DNA of 64,000 nt from a candidate division TA06 bacterium (GCA_016235665.1 JACRJI010000012.1:1-64000); one strand, 5' to 3'; numbered from the stretch's first letter, positions 14,035 to 23,271 are shown. Translations and numbers: made by a program. The notes: a model not told the origin generated them from the sequence alone.

Positions 14035-14400
14035 TTACTTTCCGGCTTGGTCCAGCAGCTCCACCGCCTGGGCGGCGCTGATCTTTCCCGCTTCCAAGGC
14101 CTCCAGCACTTCCGAGCGGCTCATCACTTTGGCCGCCTGCCCGGACAGGGCGGCGATGGCGTCGTCCAGCTTGTTGCGGACGGTGGGGTATGATATGCCC
14201 AGCCGGCTTTCCACTTCCTTGATGTTGCCCCGGGAGAGGACAAAGGTTCTGATGAAGTCCAGCTGGTCTTCGCTCAGGCTGCCCAGAGGGGACAGGGGGA
14301 ACTCGCCCCGGACGGTGGTGTCGCAGCCGGAGCACCGTAGTTCCGAGATCTGCATGGAGCCCTGACAGGCCGGGCAGGTGTTTGGTGTTTGTTTGGGCAT
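14035..14400 (-). CDS. DUF2089-type regulator: zinc ribbon, HTH and SHOCT-like module
   Basis: The 121-residue protein has a zinc ribbon (CPACQGS and CSGC, residues 9-26) and a sigma-region-4-like helix-turn-helix (~45-85: LSEDQLDFIRTFVLSRGNIK, then SRLGISYPTVRNKLDD). The C-terminal EVLEALEAGKISAAQAVELL is the operon's shared module. DUF2089 proteins are thought to be DNA-binding regulators of neighbouring DUF4097 and membrane genes. It lies 24 bp after the aspartyl protease gene, so the two are probably cotranscribed. Autoregulation is plausible; the targets are unknown. Confidence 0.8.
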   Translation of the reverse strand: MPKQTPNTCPACQGSMQISELRCSGCDTTVRGEFPLSPLGSLSEDQLDFIRTFVLSRGNIKEVESRLGISYPTVRNKLDDAIAALSGQAAKVMSRSEVLEALEAGKISAAQAVELLDQAGK

Positions 14401-14424
14401 GAATCGTAATCCTAAGTTTAATGG

Positions 14425-15657
14425 TTAGATCATTCTTTGCAGTTTGAATTTAATCTCCAGCGTCTGCTCTCCGCGCCTGACAGCCAGGGTGATCTTCTTT
14501 CCGTCATGCCGGAACAGGTCCTTGGCCTGGCTTAGGGATACTTTGCCGGCTTCCTTGCCGTTGATCGAGGTGATCAGGTCGCCGGTCTGGATGCCTGCCT
14601 TCTCGGCCGGGGAGCCGGGGGTGACCGCCAGCACCTGGAACCCCCTGACCGGCTGGTACTGGTCGATGATGAAAGTCCCGCACATGTCATGTTCCATGGT
14701 CTTTTTGAAATCCCGGTTGGGTTCCAGGATCATTAATTTGTTGGGGTAGTCGAAGGTTACAGTGAAGCGGCGCATGATCTCACCTCCGAAGTTCCCCTGG
14801 CTTACCTGGCCCACAGCCTTGGCTATGGGGTCTTCGGTCTCCCCGGCGGCAGCTTCAGGCATCACGGCCAACGGAAATTCGAGAGGGGTCCGGCCGAAGG
14901 AAACCGATTTCATTCTGCCCACCACGCCGCCCATTCCCGAGCCGGTGATGCCCATGGTAACGGTGTTGGGGATGGTGGTCCGGCAAAGGTCCGGAATGTT
15001 TATCTGCAGGGGCCCTATCGCTCCGGTGTCGATCAGCAGCCGGATGTCCCGGGGTTCGCCCTTCTCCGGGTCTATCCGGACGGTGATCACCGGCCAGTTA
15101 AGGTCCGGCGCCAACTCGAACGGCACCTGTTCGCCCTTGCCTTGGTATCTGAATTCTTTCGGATCATAGAAACAAATCCTGGCCCGGGCGTAGTCTATCT
15201 TGAAAACGAAGTGTTTGATGAAGTCGTAGCCCAGGATACCGGCGATGGGAACACCGGCGAAAGGCGACAGCATGGCCAGCGGCTGAACCTTGCCCGTCTG
15301 GCCCCTGGCCTCCAGCCCCGGAAGGGAGAAGGTCAGCCCGGACAGCTGGCTGTAGGAGGCTCCGGTCCGCTTGGATACCTGGCGTTTCGAGAGGTCCAGT
15401 CCTATGCCTGCGGCGAAGGCGGAGTCAATGACATTGAAGCCGGCCCCGGTGTCCAAGATGAAAACGGCTGGTTCTGAACCGTTGACGCGGACCTGAAGGC
15501 AGATCAAATTATTGGACAGTTCAAATGGTATGTTCATGGCACTGTTTCCCTGATTGAATATTACACCGGTCATTTGGGCCTGCTTTGTTTCAAAAGCAAC
15601 AAGCAAGGATCCGATCATCATGATGCAAGATATTAAGATGATTTTGATATTTTTCAT
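14425..15657 (-). CDS. Secreted retropepsin-like aspartyl protease with C-terminal PDZ domain
   Basis: The 410-residue protein starts at ATG 15657 after aaggagg. A signal peptide or anchor (residues 4-22) is followed by two Asp-Thr-Gly motifs: FILDTGAGFNVID (DTG 69-71) and LLIDTGAIGP (DTG 210-212). Both halves of a pepsin-like active site are thus in one chain. A PDZ domain (~320-405, TPGSPAEKAGIQTGDLITSI) could bind peptide ends. It probably acts in the periplasm or anchored to the membrane. Being in the operon of the DUF2089 regulator suggests an envelope-quality role, which is inferred. Confidence 0.85.
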   Translation of the reverse strand: MKNIKIILISCIMMIGSLLVAFETKQAQMTGVIFNQGNSAMNIPFELSNNLICLQVRVNGSEPAVFILDTGAGFNVIDSAFAAGIGLDLSKRQVSKRTGASYSQLSGLTFSLPGLEARGQTGKVQPLAMLSPFAGVPIAGILGYDFIKHFVFKIDYARARICFYDPKEFRYQGKGEQVPFELAPDLNWPVITVRIDPEKGEPRDIRLLIDTGAIGPLQINIPDLCRTTIPNTVTMGITGSGMGGVVGRMKSVSFGRTPLEFPLAVMPEAAAGETEDPIAKAVGQVSQGNFGGEIMRRFTVTFDYPNKLMILEPNRDFKKTMEHDMCGTFIIDQYQPVRGFQVLAVTPGSPAEKAGIQTGDLITSINGKEAGKVSLSQAKDLFRHDGKKITLAVRRGEQTLEIKFKLQRMI

Positions 15658-15672
15658 TTTCAGCCTCCTTGA

Positions 15673-15807
15673 TTATTGGACAAAATTCTGGCCGGGCAGA
15701 TGCAAGTAGCGGCAGATCATTTCTTCCCAAAAAAGGAGTCTTAGGGCTCTGATCTTTTCGGGGCTGAGTCCGTTTCCAGACTCGATTATTTGGAACGGGC
15801 TGTTCAT
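15673..15807 (-). CDS. Small protein of unknown function (44 residues), first gene of the operon
   Basis: The start is ATG 15807, 7 bases after ggagg; the frame is open further up, but the consensus promoter at 15851-15879 would leave little room for an earlier start. The product, MNSPFQIIESGNGLSPEKIR and 24 more residues, is soluble with a helical middle (RALRLLFWEEMICRYL). I recognise no family. It ends 15 bp before the protease start. Confidence 0.6.
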   Translation of the reverse strand: MNSPFQIIESGNGLSPEKIRALRLLFWEEMICRYLHLPGQNFVQ

Positions 15808-15840
15808 TGGTTTTTCCTCCATGAAAGGTTGACGATTATC

Positions 15841-15853
15841 AATTGTTCCAATT
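15841..15853. promoter_or_regulatory. Possible operator palindrome on the operon promoter
   Basis: aattgttccaatt has 5-base arms around ttc and overlaps the -10 box at 15851-15856. Short and AT-rich, so it may be chance. Confidence 0.35.
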
Positions 15854-15879
15854 ATAACAAAAATAATTGAAAATGTCAA
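15851..15879 (-). promoter_or_regulatory. Perfect sigma-70 consensus promoter of the protease/DUF2089/DUF4097 operon
   Basis: On the minus strand: TTGACA (15879-15874), 17 bp, TATAAT (15856-15851). Start is expected near 15844, 37 nt before ATG 15807. Confidence 0.85.
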
Positions 15880-15930
15880 GAGGCAACTTAAAAATATTAA
15901 TATAATAATTAACAATGTTAATATAATAAA

Positions 15931-15955
15931 AAACGACCCTCAGGGTCGTTTTTTA
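15931..15955 (-). terminator. Bidirectional terminator after the TPR gene
   Basis: acgaccct/agggtcgt palindrome flanked by A and T runs on both sides; it lies 21 bp after the stop at 15976. Confidence 0.8.
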
Positions 15956-15975
15956 ACTAATTATTACATAATGAT

Positions 15976-17397
15976 TTAGGAATTTTTGTCCAACAGCGAT
16001 ATTTTTTGTTGATATGACAGGTTCATCGTTTTCTCATATATTTTATGATATAAGGCCAAAGCATTTTGCCGGAATTCCGCATTTCCGGTAAAAATGAATT
16101 TCTGAAAATTAAGCTCTGCCTGCTCCCGGTCGCCGAACGCCAGGTCCTCGATCGCCGAAAGATCCGGGGCGTTTCCAACCTGGTTCCGGCGGTGGGACGC
16201 CAGGATATTCAAGAGACTGGTTTTGAACACTATTTCCTTGCTTTGGATCTCCCGGGCAATTTCCAGGGCCTTGGAATTCAATCTTTCCGTTTCTTCGAAA
16301 CTCTCCCGGTCATAATACAGTTCGGCCAGGTTGTGGAGGGCGTAGCATAAAAAATATTTGCTGTTTATTTCTTCGGTGATCTTGATGGCCTGCTGGTAGT
16401 AATCTATTGCTTTGGTATGATCACCTCTTTGCTTGCAGTAATTCCCCAGATGGCCCAGCACCCGGCCCTGGTCCTCCTTGTTCCCCAGTTCTTTGGCCAG
16501 TGACAAGGCAAAGTTGAAATATTCCAGGCTTTGTTCATACTTTCCCTGGTTAAGGTAAACCGTTCCCAGGTTGTCGCTGGCCAGGATCAGTCCCTGCTTA
16601 TCTGCCATCTGCCGGGAGATGGCATGGTACTTGTCAAAGCAGTCCAGCGCGTTGATGTAGTCATCCAGCTCAAAGTATATGGTGCCGATGTTGCACAGGG
16701 CGTAGCTTTCCATCTGGAGATTTCCCAACTGGCGGGCCAGTACCAGATACTTCTGGGCATACTCCATGCTTTTCTGGAATTCGCCCCGTTCCTCATAGAT
16801 CAGTCCGATGTTCCCGACCGAGGCCACCATCGATTCGGCGTCGCCCATCTCCCTGGCCAGGGTCGCCGCCCGCTCATAGTATTCAATGGCCTTGTCGTAA
16901 TCGCCCATCTGGTAATATATGATTCCCATGTTGCCGGTGGCCCGGCAGACCGTGCCCCGGTTGCCGTTATGCTCGGCCAGTTCCAGAGCCTTGTCCAGGC
17001 ATTCCATGGCCTTGGGGTAGTCGCCTTGGTTGTGGTAGATCTCGGCGATACCGTCGTAGGTGTGTCCCAGGCCTTCGGTGTCGCCGTTTCCGGTCTGGAT
17101 CTGCTCCGATTCCCGGTAAAGCTCAAAGGCCTCGTCATAATTTCCCATGTTGGTCAATAACTGGGCCAGGCGGTTCTGGGTCTCGGTCAAATAGCCGAGG
17201 TGGCTGGTGTTCTCCAGCCAGGCCAGGTTGCTCTGGAAGACCATCTCGGCGTTCTCCCATTCTCCCAGTGTCTGCAGCAGGTCGGCCTTTTTGTTCAAAA
17301 GGGCGAAAGGCCAGTACCCTCCGGCCGCCGAGGAGTCCAGGCTGGCCAGCCACAGGCTGGTCACTTTGTATCTATGTCGGCTATTGTCAAATTCCAT
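15976..17397 (-). CDS. Tetratricopeptide-repeat protein
   Basis: The 473-residue protein is an array of about nine TPRs of the Rap/LGN (TPR_12) type at roughly 40-residue spacing, for example MGIIYYQMGDYDKAIEYYER and LGNYCKQRGDHTKAIDYYQQ. No signal peptide, membrane helix or enzyme domain; it is a protein-binding scaffold, probably cytoplasmic. Its N-terminus (MEFDNSRHRYKVTSLWLASL) is not a TPR. Similar proteins are encoded at 24132 and 47041; the 24132 one adjoins a two-component system. Partner unknown. Confidence 0.85.
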   Translation of the reverse strand: MEFDNSRHRYKVTSLWLASLDSSAAGGYWPFALLNKKADLLQTLGEWENAEMVFQSNLAWLENTSHLGYLTETQNRLAQLLTNMGNYDEAFELYRESEQIQTGNGDTEGLGHTYDGIAEIYHNQGDYPKAMECLDKALELAEHNGNRGTVCRATGNMGIIYYQMGDYDKAIEYYERAATLAREMGDAESMVASVGNIGLIYEERGEFQKSMEYAQKYLVLARQLGNLQMESYALCNIGTIYFELDDYINALDCFDKYHAISRQMADKQGLILASDNLGTVYLNQGKYEQSLEYFNFALSLAKELGNKEDQGRVLGHLGNYCKQRGDHTKAIDYYQQAIKITEEINSKYFLCYALHNLAELYYDRESFEETERLNSKALEIAREIQSKEIVFKTSLLNILASHRRNQVGNAPDLSAIEDLAFGDREQAELNFQKFIFTGNAEFRQNALALYHKIYEKTMNLSYQQKISLLDKNS

Positions 17398-17521
17398 ATA
17401 GATATTTCACGTTTACCGGGGCAGACAGGATTTACATGATTTTATTTTTTCATCATTCTATATTCTATTTATCAGAACCTTAATTTAAATCCCGTTAATC
17501 ATGTTAATCCTGTCTATGGTA

Positions 17522-18487
17522 TTATTTTTTCTTCGCCAGCAGGGCTGCGCCGATGGCTCCGGCCCAGGGTCCCAGTTTGGCCGGTTTCACTTTTATTCCG
17601 AGGATATTGAAGGGCATGGCCCGTCGTTTCATTTCCTTAATGGCCGGATCCAGGATATAGTTTCCGGCCTGGGCCACCCCGCCGCCGATCACTATGGTCT
17701 GGGGATTGAAGATGTTGGTGTAGTTGGCCAGGCCCACCCCCAGCAGGGTCCCGGTCTCGGCCAGTGCCCTTATCGCGGCCGACTCGCCTTTTTTGGCTTG
17801 GTCTGAAATGTCAGCTACTGTTATTTTTGATTTTTGATTTCTTGCCCTGAGCGGGGCCGAAGGGTTGGTTTTTGAAATAAAACTGCCATAGCGCGCTATG
17901 ATGGCGTTTGCCCCTACCATTGCTTCCAGACACCCTTTGTTTCCGCAGAGACAGCGGGGTCCGTCGTATTTTATGCTGGTGTGTCCCAGCTCTCCAGCGC
18001 CCCCGGTGGAACCGCGGTACAGCTTCCCGTCAAGCACCAGGCCACCGCCCACCCCGGTGCCCAGGGTCAGGCCGACCACATTCTGAAATCCCTTTCCCGC
18101 TCCGCAAAAAGCCTCGGCCAGCACAAAGCAGTTGGCGTCGTTGTCTATGGTCAGGGGGATCTTCAATCCCGGCAGTTCTTTTTTCAGCAGGCGCTCCAAT
18201 GGCACAGCATTCTGCCAGCCGGGAAGATTGGGGGAGTTGCGGACGGTTCCCCGGTTCACCAGGCCGGCCGAACCGATGCCGATCGACCGCACATTCATCT
18301 TGTTTACCGCGGCCCAGGCCAAAAGATCACGGATAGCCCCGGCCATGGTGCCGATCACGGCACGGGCCCCGCGCCGGGCGGCGGTGGGGCCCTGCAGCAG
18401 GTGGACGGTTTTCAGCGTTTTGGCGTCCAGCAGCACACCTTTGATGTTGGTGCCGCCGAGATCAAGGCCTATTAAGGCGGTTCTCAT
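17522..18487 (-). CDS. ROK-family sugar kinase (glucokinase type)
   Basis: The 321-residue protein starts at ATG 18487, 7 bases after ggag; the longer frame to 18517 lacks a ribosome site. The ATP-phosphate loop LDLGGTNIKG is at the N-terminus; IDNDANC holds the catalytic Asp region, GTGVGGGLVLDG follows, and the ROK zinc site HTSIKYDGPRCLCGNKGCLE lies in the middle. With no N-terminal HTH it is a kinase and not a repressor. The likely reaction is ATP-dependent phosphorylation of glucose, fructose, N-acetylmannosamine or a related sugar; the substrate cannot be told. It stands alone. Confidence 0.85.
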   Translation of the reverse strand: MRTALIGLDLGGTNIKGVLLDAKTLKTVHLLQGPTAARRGARAVIGTMAGAIRDLLAWAAVNKMNVRSIGIGSAGLVNRGTVRNSPNLPGWQNAVPLERLLKKELPGLKIPLTIDNDANCFVLAEAFCGAGKGFQNVVGLTLGTGVGGGLVLDGKLYRGSTGGAGELGHTSIKYDGPRCLCGNKGCLEAMVGANAIIARYGSFISKTNPSAPLRARNQKSKITVADISDQAKKGESAAIRALAETGTLLGVGLANYTNIFNPQTIVIGGGVAQAGNYILDPAIKEMKRRAMPFNILGIKVKPAKLGPWAGAIGAALLAKKK

Positions 18488-18938
18488 AAGTTTCTCCAGG
18501 GTGAAAAAATAAACCATTATGTTCTTTTTCTTTTTTGTGCCGCCAACTAAGAAAAAGAACCAAAAAGAAAAAAGCTCGTCGCTGAAAACTCTCCTGGCGC
18601 TGCGCTTCTCGTTGCTGGCGTGCTTGTCTGAACTCGGGCTTTGGCCAAGCCCTCAAACAGGAGCAGACAAGCTTTTTCCGCCATCAACTGCGATGCTCAC
18701 TGATCGTTTTAACGCGACAACCGGGGTGGGTATCTGTGAAAAGATATATTTTATTGTTTTGTTTACCAATAAAACCCCGCCTTTAACATAGCTAAAAGAA
18801 TAGCATAAAACCAATAATTTAGCAAGGCGGTAGGGTGCCCGTTTAACATTGTTTCTGTAATGAACAGCTTTCGGGGATCTTGCTAAAAGGCAAGAGAACT
18901 GGTGCTGCTTAAAACGCTGTTTCAGTCTGCATTTTTTA
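18488..18938. other. Intergenic region between ROK kinase and valS
   Basis: About 450 bp without a convincing gene. A frame at 18519-18791 (FFVPPTKKKNQKEK, then Ser/Leu-rich) has the low-complexity look of an intergenic repeat and no ribosome site. A small hairpin (tcttgc..gcaaga, ~18878-18896) lies upstream of the valS promoter. No T-box element is visible. Confidence 0.5.
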
Positions 18939-18967
18939 TTGACTTTACAAATATTAACAGGTAAAAT
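18939..18967 (+). promoter_or_regulatory. Promoter of valS
   Basis: TTGACT (18939-18944), 17 bp, TAAAAT (18962-18967); the start would be ~40 nt before the valS ATG. Confidence 0.7.
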
Positions 18968-19014
18968 AAAAGGTTAACAGAAATCAATTTACTCATATAA
19001 ACATAAAAGGCACC

Positions 19015-21624
19015 ATGAAGAGTATCCCCGAAAAATACGATTTTTCCCTGGTGGAAAAACACTGGGTGGAGACCTGGCTGAAGCAGGGAATTTACGACTG
19101 GAACCCGGCCGTCGAGCGGGCCAAGACCTTTGCGGTGGACACCCCGCCGCCCACCGTCTCCGGCTCGCTTCACGTGGGCTCGGCCTTCGGCTACGTCCAA
19201 CAGGACGTGATAGTGCGCCAGCGCCGGATGAAGGGCCTGAACATCTTCTACCCCATGGGCTGGGACGACAACGGCCTGCCCACCGAGCGCCGGGTGCAGA
19301 ACATGTTCCACGTCCGCTGCAACCCCCATCTTTCCCATCAAAAGGACTTCGTTCCCAAAAACAATAAGAAGGAACCGGCGGAGGAGATCAGCCGCGATAA
19401 TTTCATAGAACTATGCCACCAGGTCACCAAGCAGGACGAGGAGGTCTTCAAGTCGCTGTGGCAGCATCTGGGGCTGTCCATAGACTGGTCGCTGGAATAC
19501 GCCACCATTGACGACCACTGCCGCAGGACCTCGCAGCTGTCATTCCTTAAACTGCTAAAGGACGGCCGGGCCTACACCAGCTTCGCCCCGCACCTCTGGG
19601 ACGTGGACTTCAAGACCGCGGTCTCCCAGGCCGAGGTGGAGGACAAGGTGTTGCCGGGCCATTTCCATAATATCCGCTTTGGCATCGAGGGTGGAGGTTC
19701 TTTCGTCATCGCAACCACCAGGCCGGAACTGCTGCCGGCCTGCGTGGCCGTGATCGCCCATCCCGACGACGAACGCTACAAGCCGTATTTCGGCAAGAAC
19801 GCTGTTACTCCGCTGTTTAAGGCCAGGGTCCCCATCATCGCCAACGAGAAGGCCGACCCGGAAAAGGGCACCGGCATACTGATGGTCTGCACCTTCGGCG
19901 ACATGATGGACGTGGAGTGGTGGAAGCAGTATCAATTGCCCCTGCGCCAGGTGATCGGCCACGACGGACGGATGATGGACGTCAGTTTTGGCGCCCCGGG
20001 CTGGGACAGCGCCGATCCGGCCGCCGCCGGCAAGTTCTACTCTGAAATAAAGGGCAAGACCGCCAAGCAGGCGCAGGCCAAAGTAGTTGAGATGTTACGT
20101 AGTAAAGATGGAGAGGCCCTTCCGGGGCTGGGGGTTCCCTTGACCGAGGAACCAAAGCCCATAGAGCATCCGGTGAAGATGTACGAGAAGGGCGAGCGGC
20201 CGCTGGAGATCATCCCCACCATGCAGTGGTTCATCCGAATCATGGACCTTAAGGAGGAACTGCTGGAGCAGGGGCGGAAGATCAAATGGCACCCCCAGCA
20301 CATGCGGACCCGTTACGAGGACTGGGTTAAGGGACTGAACCAGGACTGGTGCGTCAGCCGCCAGCGCTACTTTGGCGTGCCCATCCCGGTATGGTATCCG
20401 CTGGATGCCGAGGGCAATCCAATATACCAAAAGCCGATCATGCCGTCCGAAGACCAGCTGCCGATAGATCCCCAGTCGCACCCGGCCCCCGGTTACGAAG
20501 CGTCCCAGCGGGACAAGCCCCATGGCTTCACCGCCGACCCCGACGTCCTGGACACCTGGGCCACCAGCTCCATGACCCCGCAGATCGCCAGCCACTGGGC
20601 CAAAGATCCCGGGCGCCACCAAAAGGTCTTTCCCATGGACATCCGGCCCCAGGGTCCGGAGATCATCCGGACCTGGGCCTTTTACACCATCGTCAAGGCC
20701 TACCTGCACGGGAAGCAGATCCCCTGGAACAACGCGCTGATCAACGGCTGGATCATGGACCCCGACCGCAAGAAGATGTCCAAGAGCCACGGCCAGGCGG
20801 TGACCCCGGAGCACCTGCTGGTGCAGTTCTCCTCGGACGGGTTCCGCTACTGGTCCGCCAAGGCCCGGCTGGGGGTGGACACCATGTACGACGAGGCCAA
20901 TTTCGCCAACGGCAAGCGCCTGACCACCAAGCTTTACAACGCGGTCAAGTTCGCGGCCGGGCACATCCTGACCGCCGACCAGTCAAAGATCACGCCCCGG
21001 GCCATCACCGATCCGCTGGACCTGAGTTTCATCGGACATCTGAAACAGGTGGTCACCAGGTCGGGAAGATACTTTGAGAATTTCGAGTACGCCGACGCTC
21101 TCCAGGAAACGGAAGGATTCTTCTGGGAGAAGCTGTGCGACAATTACCTGGAGCTGATCAAGGTCCGGGCCTACCAGGAAGGGGACTCGGCCGGCAAGCT
21201 TTCGGCCCTGGCCACCTTGAAGTTCACGCTGAATGTCATCCTAAGGCTGTTCGCCCCGTTCATTCCCTATTTCACCGAAGAGGCTTGGAGCTGGATGTTC
21301 GCGGCGGAGTCCGGGAAGCAGCAGTCTATTCATACCTCTGACTGGCCGGATGAAACGGAGTTCAAGGATATCAAACCTTCTGCCGAGGGAGACCCCTTTG
21401 GCGCGGCCATGGAGGTCTTAAGCGCCGTCCGTAAGGTCAAGAGCGAGGCCAAGGTCAGCGTCAAGACGCCGCTGAAGGCGCTGAAGATATCTGGAAGTTC
21501 CGAAGATCTGAAGGTGTTGAAGCTGGTCTGGCAGGATGTGCTGGGCACGGTTGGCGCGCAGGAGGCCGAGGCGGTCGAGGGAAAGGCAGAGAACGGTAAA
21601 TTCGGGGTCGAAGCGGAACTTTAA
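19015..21624 (+). CDS. valS: Valyl-tRNA synthetase (short, archaeal-like type)
   Basis: The 869-residue class I synthetase charges tRNA-Val in the cytoplasm. HIGH-type motif SLHVG at 51-55 (PPPTVSGSLHVGSAFGY), KMSKS at 587-591 (DPDRKKMSKSHG). The connective editing domain spans about 170-350 (IATTRPELLPACVAVIAHPD, the usual TTRPE signature). An anticodon-binding helical domain runs from ~655 to 815. The chain ends without the long C-terminal coiled coil of typical bacterial ValS, as in the archaeal/rickettsial subtype. Ribosome site aaagg 5 bases before the ATG. The next gene follows with its own ribosome site after 19 bp. Confidence 0.95.
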   Translation: MKSIPEKYDFSLVEKHWVETWLKQGIYDWNPAVERAKTFAVDTPPPTVSGSLHVGSAFGYVQQDVIVRQRRMKGLNIFYPMGWDDNGLPTERRVQNMFHVRCNPHLSHQKDFVPKNNKKEPAEEISRDNFIELCHQVTKQDEEVFKSLWQHLGLSIDWSLEYATIDDHCRRTSQLSFLKLLKDGRAYTSFAPHLWDVDFKTAVSQAEVEDKVLPGHFHNIRFGIEGGGSFVIATTRPELLPACVAVIAHPDDERYKPYFGKNAVTPLFKARVPIIANEKADPEKGTGILMVCTFGDMMDVEWWKQYQLPLRQVIGHDGRMMDVSFGAPGWDSADPAAAGKFYSEIKGKTAKQAQAKVVEMLRSKDGEALPGLGVPLTEEPKPIEHPVKMYEKGERPLEIIPTMQWFIRIMDLKEELLEQGRKIKWHPQHMRTRYEDWVKGLNQDWCVSRQRYFGVPIPVWYPLDAEGNPIYQKPIMPSEDQLPIDPQSHPAPGYEASQRDKPHGFTADPDVLDTWATSSMTPQIASHWAKDPGRHQKVFPMDIRPQGPEIIRTWAFYTIVKAYLHGKQIPWNNALINGWIMDPDRKKMSKSHGQAVTPEHLLVQFSSDGFRYWSAKARLGVDTMYDEANFANGKRLTTKLYNAVKFAAGHILTADQSKITPRAITDPLDLSFIGHLKQVVTRSGRYFENFEYADALQETEGFFWEKLCDNYLELIKVRAYQEGDSAGKLSALATLKFTLNVILRLFAPFIPYFTEEAWSWMFAAESGKQQSIHTSDWPDETEFKDIKPSAEGDPFGAAMEVLSAVRKVKSEAKVSVKTPLKALKISGSSEDLKVLKLVWQDVLGTVGAQEAEAVEGKAENGKFGVEAEL

Positions 21625-21643
21625 TCATATAAAGGAGCTTGTA

Positions 21644-23251
21644 ATGAAGAAGGCATTATCCCTGATCCTTTTCTGCCTGCTGATGTCCGGTTCTGCTTTT
21701 GCCGCCGGGAAGAAGACCACCATCTCGGTGATGGACCTGAACACCACCTCGGGGCTTGCCCCCAAGGAGATGGCCCTGCTGACCGACAAACTGCTGAACA
21801 GCCTGGTGGAATACCGGGTCTTTGAGGTGGTGGAGCGCTCCAAGCGCGACGAGATACTAAAGGAACAGGGTTTCCAGATGACCGGGGCCTGCGACCAGAC
21901 CTCCTGCCTGGTGGAAGCCGGCCAGCTTTTGGGCGCCCAGAAGATGATCGGCGGGACCATCGGCAAACTGGGCAACGTCTATGCCATAGAACTGCGGATG
22001 CTGGACATCCAGACCGGGGGCATAGACCTTTCCTTCTCCCGCAACTACGGAAAGATCGCCGATCTGTTGAGCGCCATGAAAGAGGCGGCCGAGATCTTCT
22101 CCTCCTGGAAGCCGGGGACCGGACTATCCGCCAAACCGGGCGGGCTGTTTGTGACCACCGAGCCCGACGGGGCCAAGATCCTGGTGGACGGTCAGGAGCA
22201 AACCGGCCGGACCCCGAACCTGGTGTATCCCCTGTCCGAGGGTCTGCACCAGATATCGCTGGTCAAGGAAGGCTACAGTCTTTTCTCCACCAGCCGGCTG
22301 GTGAGCATCGGGAAAGTGGACACGGTAAACGCGCCGCTGATGAGCCTGGCCGGCAAGCTGAAGATCAAGACCGACCCGGCCGGGGCCAAGCTTTATCTAA
22401 ACAAGAAATACCAGGGCATTGTCACCGAGCAGGGCATAACCATAGAGGACCTGACCGACTCCCTGTACCAGATAAAGGCCACCAAGTGGGGTTATAAGAC
22501 CTACAATGCGAAATTAACACCCACTCCCGGCCGGGAGACAAAGATCGAGGCCAGGCTGCCGCTACGGCGCTGGAAGGCGAACTTTTTTTCGTTCGATTTT
22601 GTTAAGAACCTCGCTTCCAGTGCCGAGGATGTTGCCGCATTTGACCCCTATACCACTGCTCCACAGATCATGTCTGTTACCGAAAATGATTTTGTGGGCA
22701 GCGCATTGGGGGGCGGAGCTGGAGTGGGCTTTGCCCTAAGCCGCAACATTACCTTGGGGCTGATGTATCAGTTCCGGATCTATCCGGAAGCGGTCAAGAA
22801 AAACATTCAATCCGATTGGTTTTCGACCACGATGCAGACCGAGAACCTGGAGATCGATTTTATCACCCATGCCCCGCTGGTAAATCTTACGATTGCCGTA
22901 CCCTGGGGCCGGTTGGAACCCTATGGCGAGATCAGGTACGGCGCCATCAGCTTCTCGTCCAAGGCCGCCGTTGAGTATGAAGTTGAGTATTCATCACGGC
23001 CCACCGTGGACAGCACATTTACCACAGACAGCACCATTACCAGAACAATCGACGATAAGGTGGTGTACCGGACCCTTCAGGTGGGCGGCGGCTTTTTACT
23101 TTGGCTTAAGCCGGACCGGGAGGCCCTGAGGGTCTACTGGATGTATTCCAAGGACAGTTTTGAGGATTTCTCTCTGCCCGAGTCCCAGCAGGAGATAGAC
23201 CTGAAGGCTTCGGGCCTGCAGTTTGGCTGCGGCCTAACGGTTCACTTTTAG
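21644..23251 (+). CDS. CsgG-like N-terminal domain, two PEGA domains and beta-rich C-terminus, secreted
   Basis: The 535-residue protein starts at ATG 21644 (aaaggag upstream). A cleavable signal (MKKALSLILFCLLMSGSAFA) is followed by a CsgG/curli-assembly-like domain (residues ~23-150: SVMDLNTTSGLAPKEMALL, and LLGAQKMIGGTIGKLGNVYA). Two PEGA domains (~160-310: LFVTTEPDGAKILVDGQEQ and LKIKTDPAGAKLYLNKKY) come next, and a C-terminal domain of amphipathic strands (~320-535) that could be a small outer-membrane barrel. It is an envelope protein; PEGA domains often bind or scaffold surface structures. Its function is unknown. A strong terminator follows. Confidence 0.75.
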   Translation: MKKALSLILFCLLMSGSAFAAGKKTTISVMDLNTTSGLAPKEMALLTDKLLNSLVEYRVFEVVERSKRDEILKEQGFQMTGACDQTSCLVEAGQLLGAQKMIGGTIGKLGNVYAIELRMLDIQTGGIDLSFSRNYGKIADLLSAMKEAAEIFSSWKPGTGLSAKPGGLFVTTEPDGAKILVDGQEQTGRTPNLVYPLSEGLHQISLVKEGYSLFSTSRLVSIGKVDTVNAPLMSLAGKLKIKTDPAGAKLYLNKKYQGIVTEQGITIEDLTDSLYQIKATKWGYKTYNAKLTPTPGRETKIEARLPLRRWKANFFSFDFVKNLASSAEDVAAFDPYTTAPQIMSVTENDFVGSALGGGAGVGFALSRNITLGLMYQFRIYPEAVKKNIQSDWFSTTMQTENLEIDFITHAPLVNLTIAVPWGRLEPYGEIRYGAISFSSKAAVEYEVEYSSRPTVDSTFTTDSTITRTIDDKVVYRTLQVGGGFLLWLKPDREALRVYWMYSKDSFEDFSLPESQQEIDLKASGLQFGCGLTVHF

Positions 23252-23271
23252 CAAAAGTTACCAGGACAGGC

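Noticed and set aside
18788-19014. T-box riboswitch in front of valS
   Set aside because: No AGGGTGG-type T-box sequence or specifier stem is visible, and the likely promoter at 18939 leaves a leader of only ~40 nt.
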